From Formosa sp. L2A11 (GTDB lineage Bacteria > Bacteroidota > Bacteroidia > Flavobacteriales > Flavobacteriaceae), in the NCBI RefSeq assembly GCF_009796865.1, contig NZ_CP047028.1:1860001-1924000 (forward strand): DNA of 64,000 bases, in the 5' to 3' direction. Position 1 is the first letter of the stretch, and each line of letters starts with the position of its first letter. This document shows, one piece after another, positions 27,734 to 36,756 of this stretch. Under the pieces are notes generated by a model. The model worked only from the letters and a program-made list of their open reading frames with translations. It was not told the origin of the DNA and did not search any database. Both the position numbers and the translations under genes were made by a program.

Positions 27734-29198
27734 CGTTTCTAAGGTATATATTAAAGGTTGTACTTTCATTTACTGTGCTTTCAACTTTAATTTTACCGCC
27801 AATAGCTTCAACTTGATTTTTGGTTATAAAAAGTCCTAGTCCGCGAGAATCTTCATGTTTATGAAATGTTTTATACATACCAAATAACTTTTCTCCGTGT
27901 TTTTTTAAATCTATACCTTGACCGTAATCTTTAATAACTAAAACAACAAACTTCTCTTCATTATATGTGCTTATTTCTATTTCTGCCTTTTTGTGTGGTT
28001 TTTTATATCTAATTGCATTAGTCAAAAAATTGAGTAATATACTATCTATATAAGCTGGTACTCCCATTACACAAACTGTTTTATCTACATTTAATTGGAG
28101 TACTGTTTTAGATTCAATTATTAAGGCGCTAATAGTAGATAGAGCTTTGTTAAAGTGACTTAATAAATTTATAGGAACGGTCTTTAAATCTTTATTTGTA
28201 TTTATTGCAGCTACTTCATTAAGGTTTTCTAAACTTTCTCCTAAATTACTTACAGCAAGTTCTATTAATGGAAATATTTCGTTTTTTGTAGTTTCTGGCA
28301 GGTCTACCTTTAGAATATTTAATAACATATCTAGATTACTGTAATGAGACCTAAGGTTGTGGGAAACTATTTGTGCAAAATTTAGAAGACGCTTGTTCTG
28401 ATCCTTCGTCGTTTCTAAAAGCTGAATAACTTCAGAATTACTTTTCTTTATTTGTGTTTGATTGCTAATTTGTGCTACAAAATGCAAAGGTTTATCATCA
28501 TCATCTCTAATAATAGAAGCATATAACATTGCAGAAATGGTCTTGCCTTCTTTACAGATGTATCTTTTTTCAGTGATAAAATCTTCAAGTTCACCATTAA
28601 TCATCTTAATGATTGATTTGCGTCCAATAAGTGTATCTTCAGGATGTGTAATGTCTTGTAAACTAAATTTTTCAAATTCTTCTTTAGTGTAGCCAAAGGT
28701 TTTACAAAGACTTTTGTTAACATCTATCCAATTACCTTTTAAATCTACAATAGCCATACCAACTACGGCGCTTTCAAATATTTTTCTTAGTTGTTGCTCT
28801 TTATATGCTAAGGTTTTAGTGTTTAAAGTTTTTTCGTTTATATCTTGAAAAGAACCTTGAACTTTTATGCATTTCTTATTTTCTATTATTGGTATGCCTA
28901 TAGATCTTACCCATTTTTCATCACCTGTTGCGGCAATTATTTGTAGTTCTACATCGAAATTTTCGTGTTTTTCTATGCAATTAGTATATAGTTGAGTAAT
29001 TGTGTCTCTATTTTGTCCTGCTTTATAAAAAGATAATCCAGAATTTACATCTGGCACATAGTCTGTGGGGAGGCCGTGTATTCTTTTGGTTTCAGAACTC
29101 CATTGGAGTGTGTTTAATTTTATATCAAATTCCCATGTACCTATGGCAGCATGTTTTTGAATAAAATTGAATAGGGAGGATTCATTTTTATTAGTCAT
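27726..29198 (-). CDS. PAS-domain sensor histidine kinase
   Basis: The 490-residue protein has no membrane segment, so it senses a cytoplasmic signal. Two PAS domains are visible (about residues 12-110, containing WSSETKRIHGLPTDY, and about 130-245, containing IFESAVVGMAIVDLKGNWIDVN). Then come the phosphoacceptor helix VSHNLRSHYSNL (His near residue 279) and a HATPase domain with LNFLTNAIRYKKP, VIKDYGQGIDL and RGLGLFITKNQVEAIGGKI. The HNLRSH phosphoacceptor motif is common in Bacteroidota kinases. It is followed by the coupled single-domain regulator. The ligand is unknown. Confidence 0.9.
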   Translation of the reverse strand: MTNKNESSLFNFIQKHAAIGTWEFDIKLNTLQWSSETKRIHGLPTDYVPDVNSGLSFYKAGQNRDTITQLYTNCIEKHENFDVELQIIAATGDEKWVRSIGIPIIENKKCIKVQGSFQDINEKTLNTKTLAYKEQQLRKIFESAVVGMAIVDLKGNWIDVNKSLCKTFGYTKEEFEKFSLQDITHPEDTLIGRKSIIKMINGELEDFITEKRYICKEGKTISAMLYASIIRDDDDKPLHFVAQISNQTQIKKSNSEVIQLLETTKDQNKRLLNFAQIVSHNLRSHYSNLDMLLNILKVDLPETTKNEIFPLIELAVSNLGESLENLNEVAAINTNKDLKTVPINLLSHFNKALSTISALIIESKTVLQLNVDKTVCVMGVPAYIDSILLNFLTNAIRYKKPHKKAEIEISTYNEEKFVVLVIKDYGQGIDLKKHGEKLFGMYKTFHKHEDSRGLGLFITKNQVEAIGGKIKVESTVNESTTFNIYLRNDE

Positions 29199-29311
29199 AT
29201 TGCTAATATATGGGATTATGTTTTAAATCTTTAGTTTTTTTATTTTTTTCATTGTAAATCAATGTGTCTTTTTATTATTAAGTTATATTCGGAAATATGT
29301 TATTTAGACTT

Positions 29312-29319
29312 TATCTTTG
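29312..29319 (+). promoter_or_regulatory. Candidate -7 box for the small gene and apbE
   Basis: TATCTTTG fits TAnnTTTG and would give a leader of about 40 bases before the ATG at 29364. Confidence 0.4.
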
Positions 29320-29363
29320 TCTATGTTATTTTAATATATTTATATAGTTGAGCCTGTTTTAAT

Positions 29364-29741
29364 ATGAGTAAAGCATTAACAAAACAAGAGTTGCATAATT
29401 TGGCAATGAATCATGTTGGTAAAGATTTAGAACAGCGAGGTTTTGAATTTATTGCCATTAATAGTAAATTAAAACGTCATCCTCAGTTTGTTTGTATTGA
29501 TAAAACGGGGCAATATTTTTTTGTTATAGTAAGAGCTGTTTTGTTGCCAGATAATCCTAATAATTACGATGTGGTTTGGATGGAAACGTTTAAAGATCAT
29601 GCCAGATCTAAAAATGCAAAAGTACTTTATGCAGGTGTTGGGTTAGGTAACCCAAAAGGAGACACACTTCCTGTTTACCTTAATGAAGAATATTTAATCG
29701 AATATAATGGTATTCAAGTTATAGAAACTCCCTTAAATTAA
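29364..29741 (+). CDS. Conserved flavobacterial protein upstream of apbE
   Basis: The 125-residue soluble product starts MSKALTKQELHNLAMNHVGKD and contains GFEFIAINSK, HPQFVCIDKTGQYFFVIVRAV, DVVWMETFKDHA and YAGVGLGNP. The alternation of short beta strands suggests an alpha/beta fold, perhaps endonuclease-like, but I see no catalytic motif. Database relatives are, as I recall, sometimes labelled Nqr subunit F; it has no ferredoxin or flavin motif, so that label is not supported. The stop codon directly abuts the apbE start, so the two genes are co-translated, and a role around Nqr flavinylation is possible. Confidence 0.7.
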   Translation: MSKALTKQELHNLAMNHVGKDLEQRGFEFIAINSKLKRHPQFVCIDKTGQYFFVIVRAVLLPDNPNNYDVVWMETFKDHARSKNAKVLYAGVGLGNPKGDTLPVYLNEEYLIEYNGIQVIETPLN

Positions 29742-30728
29742 ATGAAACATTTTCCTTTTTTTTTATTATTTCTTGTTGTTCTTTCTTCGTGTAGCAATTC
29801 TAACGAACATGTTAAGTTAACAGGACCTGTTTTTGGTACATCTTATTCTGTACAGTATTTTTCTGAAGCTGGTGTAAATTATCAGCATCAGTTCGATAGT
29901 TTATTTACAGTGGTAAATCATTCTATGTCTACATATATTCCAGATTCAGATATTTCACTTTTAAATAAAAACAAATCAAATCTTATAGATAATCATTTTG
30001 CATATGTTTTTGATGCATCTAAGACTATTTATAAAAGTACTGAAGGTGCTTTCGATCCTACTATTGGTGTTTTAGTGAATGCCTGGAGCTTTGGTCCGGA
30101 AAAACGAATTATAGGTTTAGACAGTCTTAAAGTAGATAGCTTAATGCAAAGCGTTGGTTTGGATAAAGTTTCTAGACACGAGAATAAAATTATTAAAGAG
30201 AATCCAAATACATATATCGATTTTAATGCTATTGCAAAAGGATATGGAGTAGATGTTATAGGTAGGTTTTTAGAATCTCAAAACGTTACAAATTATCTTG
30301 TAGAAATAGGAGGAGAGATTAGAACTAGAGGAATAAATAAAGAAAAAGAAAGTGAATGGAAAGTAGGTGTTGAAATGCCTCATTTTGATGGAACTAAATC
30401 TTTGCTTCGCGCTGTAGAATTAAAAAATGAATCTATGGCAACATCGGGTACTTATAGAAAGTTTAAGGTAGATGAAAATGGGAATAAATTCTCACATATT
30501 ATAGATCCGCTTACAGGATTTCCTAGCAAAACAAATTTATTAAGTATTTCTGTAATTGCTAAAGATTGTATGACAGCAGATGCTTATGCAACAGCTTTTA
30601 AGGCAATGGGAATAAAGCGTATTAAAGCCTTTTTAAAAGGTAGACCAGAATTTAAAGTGTTTCTTATTTTTGAAAATGAGAAACAAGAGTTAGAAACTTT
30701 ATCTTTAAACGGATTTCCTGAAAAGTAA
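29742..30728 (+). CDS. apbE: FAD:protein FMN transferase ApbE
   Basis: ApbE uses FAD to attach FMN covalently to Thr residues of exported or membrane proteins; its classical substrates are NqrB and NqrC. The 328-residue product starts with a lipoprotein signal ending VVLSSC (Cys17), which places it in the periplasm. Family motifs are clear: GPVFGTSYSVQYF, STYIPDSDISLLN, GAFDPTIGVLVNAWSFGP, YIDFNAIAKGYGVDVIGRFLE, YLVEIGGEIRTRG, ATSGTYRKF and FSHIIDPLTGFP. The metal-binding Asp region DCMTADAYATAFKAMG is intact. It lies 3 kb from nqrF. Confidence 0.95.
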   Translation: MKHFPFFLLFLVVLSSCSNSNEHVKLTGPVFGTSYSVQYFSEAGVNYQHQFDSLFTVVNHSMSTYIPDSDISLLNKNKSNLIDNHFAYVFDASKTIYKSTEGAFDPTIGVLVNAWSFGPEKRIIGLDSLKVDSLMQSVGLDKVSRHENKIIKENPNTYIDFNAIAKGYGVDVIGRFLESQNVTNYLVEIGGEIRTRGINKEKESEWKVGVEMPHFDGTKSLLRAVELKNESMATSGTYRKFKVDENGNKFSHIIDPLTGFPSKTNLLSISVIAKDCMTADAYATAFKAMGIKRIKAFLKGRPEFKVFLIFENEKQELETLSLNGFPEK

Positions 30729-30744
30729 AAAACAATATAACTAT

Positions 30745-31116
30745 TTATAGCATATTAAATAATACCATAAACCAACCTGAAACTAGTAGTAAGCCTCCTA
30801 GAGGTGTTATTGGTCCTAGAAATTTAAGTTTTTTCCCTTTGGCATCAGATAAAACTAAGCCGTAAATACTAAAAGAAAATAAAAAGATACCTATTGTAAA
30901 GCACCAATAAATTGTGGTAGGAAGCATGTCTTTAAAACCAAGTCCTAAAACCAACAGTACAATGGCGTGGTACATTTGATATTTTACACCAACTTCAAAA
31001 CTTTGTAATTGCTCAGGTGTTAATACTTTCTTTAACGCATGGGCGCCAAAAGCACCAAAAATAACAGCTAGCATTCCAAATAGAGCTCCTGTTGCTATAA
31101 TGATTTGAGAAGTCAT
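30745..31116 (-). CDS. DUF423 small membrane protein
   Basis: The 123-residue product has four hydrophobic segments and the DUF423 (YgdD) signatures ATGALFGMLAVIFGAFGAHALKK, YQMYHAIVLLVLGLG and ITPLGGLLLVSGWFMVLF. The function of the family is unknown. It lies 9 bases downstream of the methyltransferase gene and forms a unit with it and map. It is convergent with apbE. Confidence 0.9.
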   Translation of the reverse strand: MTSQIIIATGALFGMLAVIFGAFGAHALKKVLTPEQLQSFEVGVKYQMYHAIVLLVLGLGFKDMLPTTIYWCFTIGIFLFSFSIYGLVLSDAKGKKLKFLGPITPLGGLLLVSGWFMVLFNML

Positions 31117-31125
31117 AAGTGTGTT

Positions 31126-31890
31126 TTATTTATATACTACAGGAATTATTTCTCCTTTTGCTAGGCAATATTTTTCAATTTCAGAATTAGAAAGTGTAGC
31201 TGTATAATCTACTTCTTCAACCTTAAAACCAATAGATCTAAGTTTATTAAAATAATCTCGTCCATATACACGTACATGGTCGTATTGTCCAAATATTTTT
31301 GCCCGCTCTTTTTTGTCTGTAATTGTATCGTCTTCAAAAGTCACTTCTCGAGATAAATCTTGAGGAATTTGAAGTATACCCATACCTCCAGGTTTTAATA
31401 TGCGATACAGTTCTTGCATGGCTTTAGTATCGTCCGGAATATGTTCTAATACGTGATTACATAGAATTACATCAAAACTATTATCTTTAAAAGGAAGATT
31501 ACAAATATCTGCTTTTACATCTGCCAAAGGCGATAATAAATCTGTAGTTGTATAATCTAGATGTTTAAGCGCTCTAAATCGTTTGTAAAATGCTTGTTCT
31601 GGAGCAAAATGAAGTACTTTTTTAGCTGTTGTAAAAAAGTCTGTTTCATTTTTAAGATATAACCATAACAACCTATGGCGCTCTAAAGATAATGTAGAAG
31701 GCGATAATACATTGTTACGTTGTGTACCATATCCATAAGGTAGAAAAGATTTAAAACCTTTTCCATCTATAGGATCTGTATATGTATCGCCTTTTAAAGC
31801 AATTGTCATTATAGGACGCACTACATAACTTAAACGAATAAGTAATGGTCTTGGAATGGTGTTTAAAACGAATTTAAATGCTTTTTTCAT
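31126..31890 (-). CDS. Class I SAM-dependent methyltransferase
   Basis: The 254-residue product has a Methyltransf_11-type domain: VLHFAPEQAFYKRF takes the place of the glycine-rich SAM loop, followed by DYTTTDLLSPLADVKADICNLPF, SFDVILCNHVLEHIPDD and RILKPGGMGILQIP. A hydrophobic N-terminal stretch (IPRPLLIRLSYVVRPIM) may associate with the membrane. The substrate is not apparent. Its ATG directly follows the map stop codon, so it is translated with map, and DUF423 follows. Confidence 0.85.
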   Translation of the reverse strand: MKKAFKFVLNTIPRPLLIRLSYVVRPIMTIALKGDTYTDPIDGKGFKSFLPYGYGTQRNNVLSPSTLSLERHRLLWLYLKNETDFFTTAKKVLHFAPEQAFYKRFRALKHLDYTTTDLLSPLADVKADICNLPFKDNSFDVILCNHVLEHIPDDTKAMQELYRILKPGGMGILQIPQDLSREVTFEDDTITDKKERAKIFGQYDHVRVYGRDYFNKLRSIGFKVEEVDYTATLSNSEIEKYCLAKGEIIPVVYK

Positions 31891-32709
31891 TTAAAGTACT
31901 AAGGGCTTTTGTCTAAACTCATCTTCTTCATGAGTTACAATACCTAAAGCTTCGTGTACGTAAGCAAATGTTGAAAGTAATTCTGCTTTTCCATCTACAA
32001 TAGCAACATCGTGTTCAAAGTGAGCACTTGGTTTTTTATCTAGCGTTGTTATTGTCCAACCATCTCTATGTTGTTTAATACGTTGTGTTCCTAAATTTAT
32101 CATAGGTTCGATTGCAACAACCATACCTTCCATAAATTTTTTCCCACGTCCGCGTTTTCCATAGTTTGGCATTTCTGGATCTTCATGCATATCACGACCA
32201 ACACCATGACCAACTAATTCTCTTACAACACCATAACCTTCTGCTTCACAAAAATTTTGAATTGCATAACCAACATCTCCAACACGGTTACCTACTTTTA
32301 ATTCTCGTAGACCAACATAAATGGATGCTCTGGTTATATCTAATAATTTTTGTGTTTCTGGAGCTATTTCTCCTACAGCAAATGTATAGGCATGATCGCC
32401 ATAAAAATCATTTTTTAACGCACCACAATCAATAGAGATAATATCTCCATTTTCTAATGGTTTGTTGTTTGGAATTCCGTGAACAACTTGCTCATTCGGA
32501 CTCATACAAAGTGAATTTGGGAAATCATACATACCTAAAAAACCAGGGTATGCACCGTGGTCTCGTATAAATGTTTCTGCAAGTTTGTCAAGTTCTAAAG
32601 TTGTTACACCAGGTTTTACTGCTTTAGCTAGTTCTCCTAATGTTTTAGATACGATTAAAGCACTTTCGCGCAATAATTCTATTTCTTCTCGTGTTTTTAT
32701 TATAATCAT
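31891..32709 (-). CDS. map: Type I methionine aminopeptidase
   Basis: The enzyme removes the N-terminal Met from new proteins with a two-metal centre. The 272-residue product has ISIDCGALKNDFYGDHA (two Asp ligands), LVGHGVGRDMHEDPEMPNYG (His ligand), GMVVAIEPMINLG (Glu ligand) and SAHFEHDVAIVDG (Glu ligand). It lacks the N-terminal zinc-finger extension seen in some relatives. The methyltransferase gene follows with no gap. Confidence 0.96.
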   Translation of the reverse strand: MIIIKTREEIELLRESALIVSKTLGELAKAVKPGVTTLELDKLAETFIRDHGAYPGFLGMYDFPNSLCMSPNEQVVHGIPNNKPLENGDIISIDCGALKNDFYGDHAYTFAVGEIAPETQKLLDITRASIYVGLRELKVGNRVGDVGYAIQNFCEAEGYGVVRELVGHGVGRDMHEDPEMPNYGKRGRGKKFMEGMVVAIEPMINLGTQRIKQHRDGWTITTLDKKPSAHFEHDVAIVDGKAELLSTFAYVHEALGIVTHEEDEFRQKPLVL

Positions 32710-32726
32710 GTCAATAAAATAAAGTA

Positions 32727-32734
32727 CAAAGATA
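32727..32734 (-). promoter_or_regulatory. Candidate -7 box for map
   Basis: TATCTTTG on the minus strand, about 18 bases upstream of the map ATG. No -33 TTG at the right spacing. Confidence 0.45.
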
Positions 32735-32834
32735 CTTAAAAATACCTAGTTTACTTGCTTAATAGAATATGACTTTAAACAGTTTTTATACCTTCAAAAA
32801 TATTGTAATTTGCATGCTTAAATAAAAAACCTAT

Positions 32835-34106
32835 ATGTATAAATGTGTAAGTGCAGCAGAGGCTGTTAAAGTTATTAAATCTAACGACAGAGTCTATTTG
32901 CATGCAGCCGCAGCCGTACCACAGTTGCTAGTAAATGCATTAACCGAAAGGCATGACGAATTACGTAACGTAGAAATTTGTCATTTACATACCGAAGGTA
33001 AAGCGCCTTATGCCAACCCCGATTTTAGAGATAGTTTTCATGTAAATTCTTTTTTTATAGCTAAGAATATTAGGCATACTATTAAAGCAGGTAATGGATC
33101 TTATACACCTGTGTTTTTAAGTGAATTACCCCTTTTGTTTAAACGTAATATTGTTGATTTACAAGTTGCTCTAATTCATGTTTCTGTACCAGATTTACAC
33201 GGATATTGTTCCTTAGGTGTTTCTGTAGAAGCTACTCTAGCAGCAATTGATAATGCAGATTATGTTATCGCTCAGGTAAATAAAAGAATGCCAAGAACCT
33301 TTGGAGATGGGATTATACATATTTCTGAAATTAATGCTTTTGTTGAGTGTGACGAGCCTTTACCAACTCACGATATTCCCGCTCCATCTGTTATAGAAAA
33401 TAGAATTGGTGCATATGTTGCTAATTTAATAGAAGATAAAAGTACACTGCAAATGGGAATTGGTACTATACCCAATGCCGTATTGTCTTTATTAGGAAAC
33501 CATAAAGATTTAGGATTGCATACCGAAATGTTTTCCGATGGGGTGATTGATTTGATTTTGAAAGATGTGATTAATGGGAATTATAAAAGTATAAATCCAG
33601 GACGTGCTTTGGCTACATTTTTAATGGGGTCGCAACGTTTGTATGATTATGTAAACGATAATCCGTATATAGAATTAAGAAGTTCGGACTATGTTAATGA
33701 TGTGTCTGTAATAAAACAAAACCCTAGAATGGTTGCTATTAATTCTGCTATTGAGGTAGATGTTACTGGACAAGTTTGTGCAGATTCTATAGGTGCAGAA
33801 ATGTATTCTGGTGTAGGTGGCCAAATGGATTTTATTCGTGGTGCCTCTTTAAGTGAAGGCGGTAAAGCAATTATAGCATTACCATCTGTAACAAAACATG
33901 GAATTAGTAGAATTGTTCCTTCTTTAAATTCTGGAGCAGGTGTTGTAACTACACGCGCGCACATACATTATGTGGTTACAGAATATGGTGTTGCAAATTT
34001 ATATGGTAAAACCATACAGCAACGTGCAAAAGCATTAGTAGAAATTGCACATCCAGACCATAGAGAATCTATAGATAGAGATTATTTTAATTTAGTAAGA
34101 AACTAA
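32835..34106 (+). CDS. Acetyl-CoA hydrolase/transferase-family CoA-transferase
   Basis: The 423-residue product belongs to the class I CoA-transferases of the acetyl-CoA hydrolase/4-hydroxybutyrate CoA-transferase family. It shows VSVPDLHGYCSLGVSVEAT, LQMGIGTIPNAVLSLL, LHTEMFSDGVIDL and YSGVGGQMDFIRGASLSEGG. Glu231 in HTEMFSDG fits the position of the active-site Glu described for 4-hydroxybutyrate CoA-transferase; the segment NSAIEVDVTGQV is also conserved. It probably exchanges CoA between acetate or propionate and another acid, which cannot be named from sequence. The stop codon abuts the convergent HAD-like gene, whose 3' end holds this gene's terminator. Confidence 0.88.
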   Translation: MYKCVSAAEAVKVIKSNDRVYLHAAAAVPQLLVNALTERHDELRNVEICHLHTEGKAPYANPDFRDSFHVNSFFIAKNIRHTIKAGNGSYTPVFLSELPLLFKRNIVDLQVALIHVSVPDLHGYCSLGVSVEATLAAIDNADYVIAQVNKRMPRTFGDGIIHISEINAFVECDEPLPTHDIPAPSVIENRIGAYVANLIEDKSTLQMGIGTIPNAVLSLLGNHKDLGLHTEMFSDGVIDLILKDVINGNYKSINPGRALATFLMGSQRLYDYVNDNPYIELRSSDYVNDVSVIKQNPRMVAINSAIEVDVTGQVCADSIGAEMYSGVGGQMDFIRGASLSEGGKAIIALPSVTKHGISRIVPSLNSGAGVVTTRAHIHYVVTEYGVANLYGKTIQQRAKALVEIAHPDHRESIDRDYFNLVRN

Positions 34107-34523
34107 TTATTTATTAAAAAGAGAGGAGAAAAATCCTCTCTTTTTTTCTATACTGTTTGGATCAAAATTGGGATCTGATAGTAAGTGATATATCTCTCCC
34201 CAACCTAAAAACCCGCCAATATTTCTATCATCAATAAAAATATCGGCATTGATTTTTCTACTTTTTGAAACATCAAACTCTTCTCCAGGAAAACTACTAT
34301 TTATAGCATAAAATTCAATACCATTTTCTTTACAGAATGCAACAGCCTCGTCTAGAGGTTTACCACATCTGTAAGTCCATAGTATTAAGCGATGGCCATC
34401 TTTTTGAAGACGCTTTAAGGTTTCGAAAGCAAATGTTTTAGCTCTCCCTATTTTTGGATATGCATCTTCTACAACGGTACCATCAAAATCTATGGCAATA
34501 ATTAATTTATCTTGAAAAATCAT
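34107..34523 (-). CDS. HAD-like hydrolase, BT0820 type
   Basis: The 138-residue product is a minimal HAD-superfamily protein. Motif I is IIAIDFDGTVVED (nucleophile Asp12, Asp14), and later acidic residues lie in ADIFIDDRNIGGFLGWGEIY. It has no cap insertion, so it may act on a large or polymeric phosphate. The basic tail KKRGFFSSLFNK is encoded within a terminator hairpin of the opposite strand. It lies 28 bases downstream of gpmI and could share its transcript. Confidence 0.82.
   Translation of the reverse strand: MIFQDKLIIAIDFDGTVVEDAYPKIGRAKTFAFETLKRLQKDGHRLILWTYRCGKPLDEAVAFCKENGIEFYAINSSFPGEEFDVSKSRKINADIFIDDRNIGGFLGWGEIYHLLSDPNFDPNSIEKKRGFFSSLFNK
34116..34147. terminator. Terminator of the CoA-transferase gene inside the HAD-like gene
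   Basis: Perfect 12-bp stem AAAAAGAGAGGA (34116-34127) and its complement (34134-34145) around GAAAAA, ending in seven T on the plus strand. On the minus strand the same bases encode the last codons of the HAD-like protein. Confidence 0.8.
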
Positions 34524-34551
34524 TAAGCAGTTTTATGTTTTTTTATAAGTA

Positions 34552-36072
34552 TTAATCTATAAGTGAATGCCTTGTCATTGCTTCTGGTTGAGGCACTCCA
34601 ATTAATTTTAAAATTGTTGGAGCCATATCTCCTAACACACCATCTTTAATATTTTTTAATTCATTATCAATTAAAATTAAAGGTACAGGGTTTGTTGTGT
34701 GTGCCGTGTTTGGCGAGCCATCAGGATTAATCATCGTTTCACAATTACCGTGATCTGCAATTAATAAAGTAGTATAACCATTGTCTAAAGCTGTTGTAAC
34801 CACTTCTTTAACACATTCGTCTACCGCTTCACAAGCTTTAATAGCAGCATTCATAACACCTGTATGTCCAACCATATCTCCGTTAGCAAAGTTCAAACAT
34901 ACAAAATCTACATCACCTTTTTTTAATTCAGGAACTAATGCTTCTTTTAATTCGAATGCACTCATCTCTGGTTGTAAATCGTAAGTTGCTACTTTTGGAG
35001 AGTTTTTTAGAATACGAGATTCACCTTCAAAAGGATCTTCTTGTCCTCCAGAGAAGAAAAATGTAACGTGTGGGTATTTTTCTGTTTCAGCAATACGAAT
35101 TTGTTTTTTGTTGTTTCTTGCTAAAACTTCTCCTAATGTATCTTTTAAATTGTCTTTATTAAAAACAACTTTTATGTTTTTAAAGTTTTCATCGTAATTA
35201 GTAAGTGTTACATAATACAAGTCTAACTTTTTCATGTCATACTCTGCATTATCGTTTTGCGATAATACTTCTGTTAATTCACGACCTCTATCTGTTCTAA
35301 AATTATAGAAAATAACAACGTCACCTTCTTTTATTTTTCCAACAGGATTTCCGTTTTCATCACAGTTAATAATAGGTTTAATAAATTCGTCTGTAACGTC
35401 ATTCGCGTAGTTTTTAGAAACAGAATCTGCTACATTAGTAGTATGTTCTCCTTCTCCCTTCACCATACCATCGTAAGCAAGCTTAACACGTTCCCAACGC
35501 TTATCTCTATCCATTGCATAATAACGTCCTGTAATAGACCCTATTTTAGCTGGAGTATCTTTAATGTGATCTTCTAATTGATTAACAAAACCTAATCCAG
35601 ATTTAGGATCTACATCTCGTCCATCTGTAAAACCATGTACAAATACATCTTTTACTTTAGCTTCGTTAGCAGCGTCCAATAATCCGAATAAATGTTTAAT
35701 ATGAGAGTGTACACCACCAGTACTTAATAAACCTAAAAAGTGTACAGGTTTATTGTTTTCTTTTGCATATTTAAAAGCATCTGCTAAGACTTGTTCTTGT
35801 CCAAGCGTTTTATCTTTAACAGCTAAATTTATCTTTACTAAATCTTGGTATACAATTCGTCCGGCACCTAAATTCATATGTCCAACTTCACTATTCCCCA
35901 TTTGTCCTTCTGGCAAACCTACGTTTTCTCCATCTGTCCTTAATTGAGCACTGGGATATTTTGTATATAAAGAATCAATGAAAGGCGTGTTGGCATTGTC
36001 TATAGCCGATACTTTTGGGTCAGGAGACATACCCCAGCCGTCTAGTATCATTAAGATGACTTTTTTATTCAT
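34552..36072 (-). CDS. gpmI: 2,3-Bisphosphoglycerate-independent phosphoglycerate mutase
   Basis: The enzyme interconverts 3- and 2-phosphoglycerate through a phosphoserine intermediate with two Mn ions. The 506-residue length is normal. It shows MILDGWG, the active Ser61 in GQMGNSEVGHMNLGAGR, HSHIKHLFGLLDAA, HGFTDGRDVDPKSG, SITGRYYAMDRDKRWER, NFANGDMVGHTG and LIADHGNCETM. A 684-base non-coding stretch lies upstream. Confidence 0.97.
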   Translation of the reverse strand: MNKKVILMILDGWGMSPDPKVSAIDNANTPFIDSLYTKYPSAQLRTDGENVGLPEGQMGNSEVGHMNLGAGRIVYQDLVKINLAVKDKTLGQEQVLADAFKYAKENNKPVHFLGLLSTGGVHSHIKHLFGLLDAANEAKVKDVFVHGFTDGRDVDPKSGLGFVNQLEDHIKDTPAKIGSITGRYYAMDRDKRWERVKLAYDGMVKGEGEHTTNVADSVSKNYANDVTDEFIKPIINCDENGNPVGKIKEGDVVIFYNFRTDRGRELTEVLSQNDNAEYDMKKLDLYYVTLTNYDENFKNIKVVFNKDNLKDTLGEVLARNNKKQIRIAETEKYPHVTFFFSGGQEDPFEGESRILKNSPKVATYDLQPEMSAFELKEALVPELKKGDVDFVCLNFANGDMVGHTGVMNAAIKACEAVDECVKEVVTTALDNGYTTLLIADHGNCETMINPDGSPNTAHTTNPVPLILIDNELKNIKDGVLGDMAPTILKLIGVPQPEAMTRHSLID

Positions 36073-36694
36073 AATAGATTTTATTTAGTACGTAAAGATA
36101 AAAGTTTAAAATGTCTTTCGGGAATTATTTAGGTTACAAAATTGTGTTTTTTGTTATTTTTATAATGATTTTATTACGGTATCGTTTGCGTTAAAATTTC
36201 TTTAATACATTTTTAACAATTTTGTTTTCAAACTGTTAATCTATTAGTCTTAAAAGAAATCTTTTTAAGTGCGTAGTCCATCTTGTATTGTTTAAGATGT
36301 ATTAAAAGAAAGAAAAGCTTAATACAGTATTGATTATGTAATATTGAAATACAAAAGACATATTATAAGATGCTATTGTTTAAAAATTAGCGTCTTTTTA
36401 CATAGAATATGTATGTTAATACACGTATTAATTAGTGTATTAAAAGTTTTTTTCTTCTAATTAGCGTTTACTTTACATTTTGATAACTTAATAGTAATTT
36501 AGGTGTTAAAATACCTAAAAAAAGCCAAAATAATAATGCAATATTATGTCTGTTTTATTGATTTTATGACACCAAAAAGTTTTAAATGAAAACGTTTTCG
36601 TAAAATAAATCAATATTTGTTTAAGTGTTAATAAATCTATTTTTCCAGGTGTTAATATTTTGTTAAAATGAATATTAAAATATGATATTCTCGT
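36073..36694. other. Long AT-rich intergenic region
   Basis: About 620 bases with no open frame of useful length on either strand. It should hold the gpmI leader. I see only a weak hairpin, TTTAGGT-gttaaaat-ACCTAAA (36498-36519), and the near-repeated phrase AGGTGTTAAAAT / AGGTGTTAATAT. A small RNA is possible but nothing directly shows one. Confidence 0.5.
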
Positions 36695-36702
36695 TAAATT
36701 TG
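36695..36702 (+). promoter_or_regulatory. Candidate -7 box for the ankyrin gene
   Basis: TAAATTTG fits TAnnTTTG and gives a leader of about 48 bases before the ATG at 36757. Confidence 0.4.
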
Positions 36703-36756
36703 AAATATATTATTAAATATATAAAAATATTCAATTTTATTAAAAATTTCGTAATT

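Noticed and set aside
27471..27839. 122-codon plus-strand hydrophobic frame
   Set aside because: It is a shadow of the response regulator and kinase genes on the other strand.
32166..32435. 89-codon plus-strand frame rich in His and Leu
   Set aside because: It lies antisense to map, which is well supported; its odd composition mirrors the map codons.
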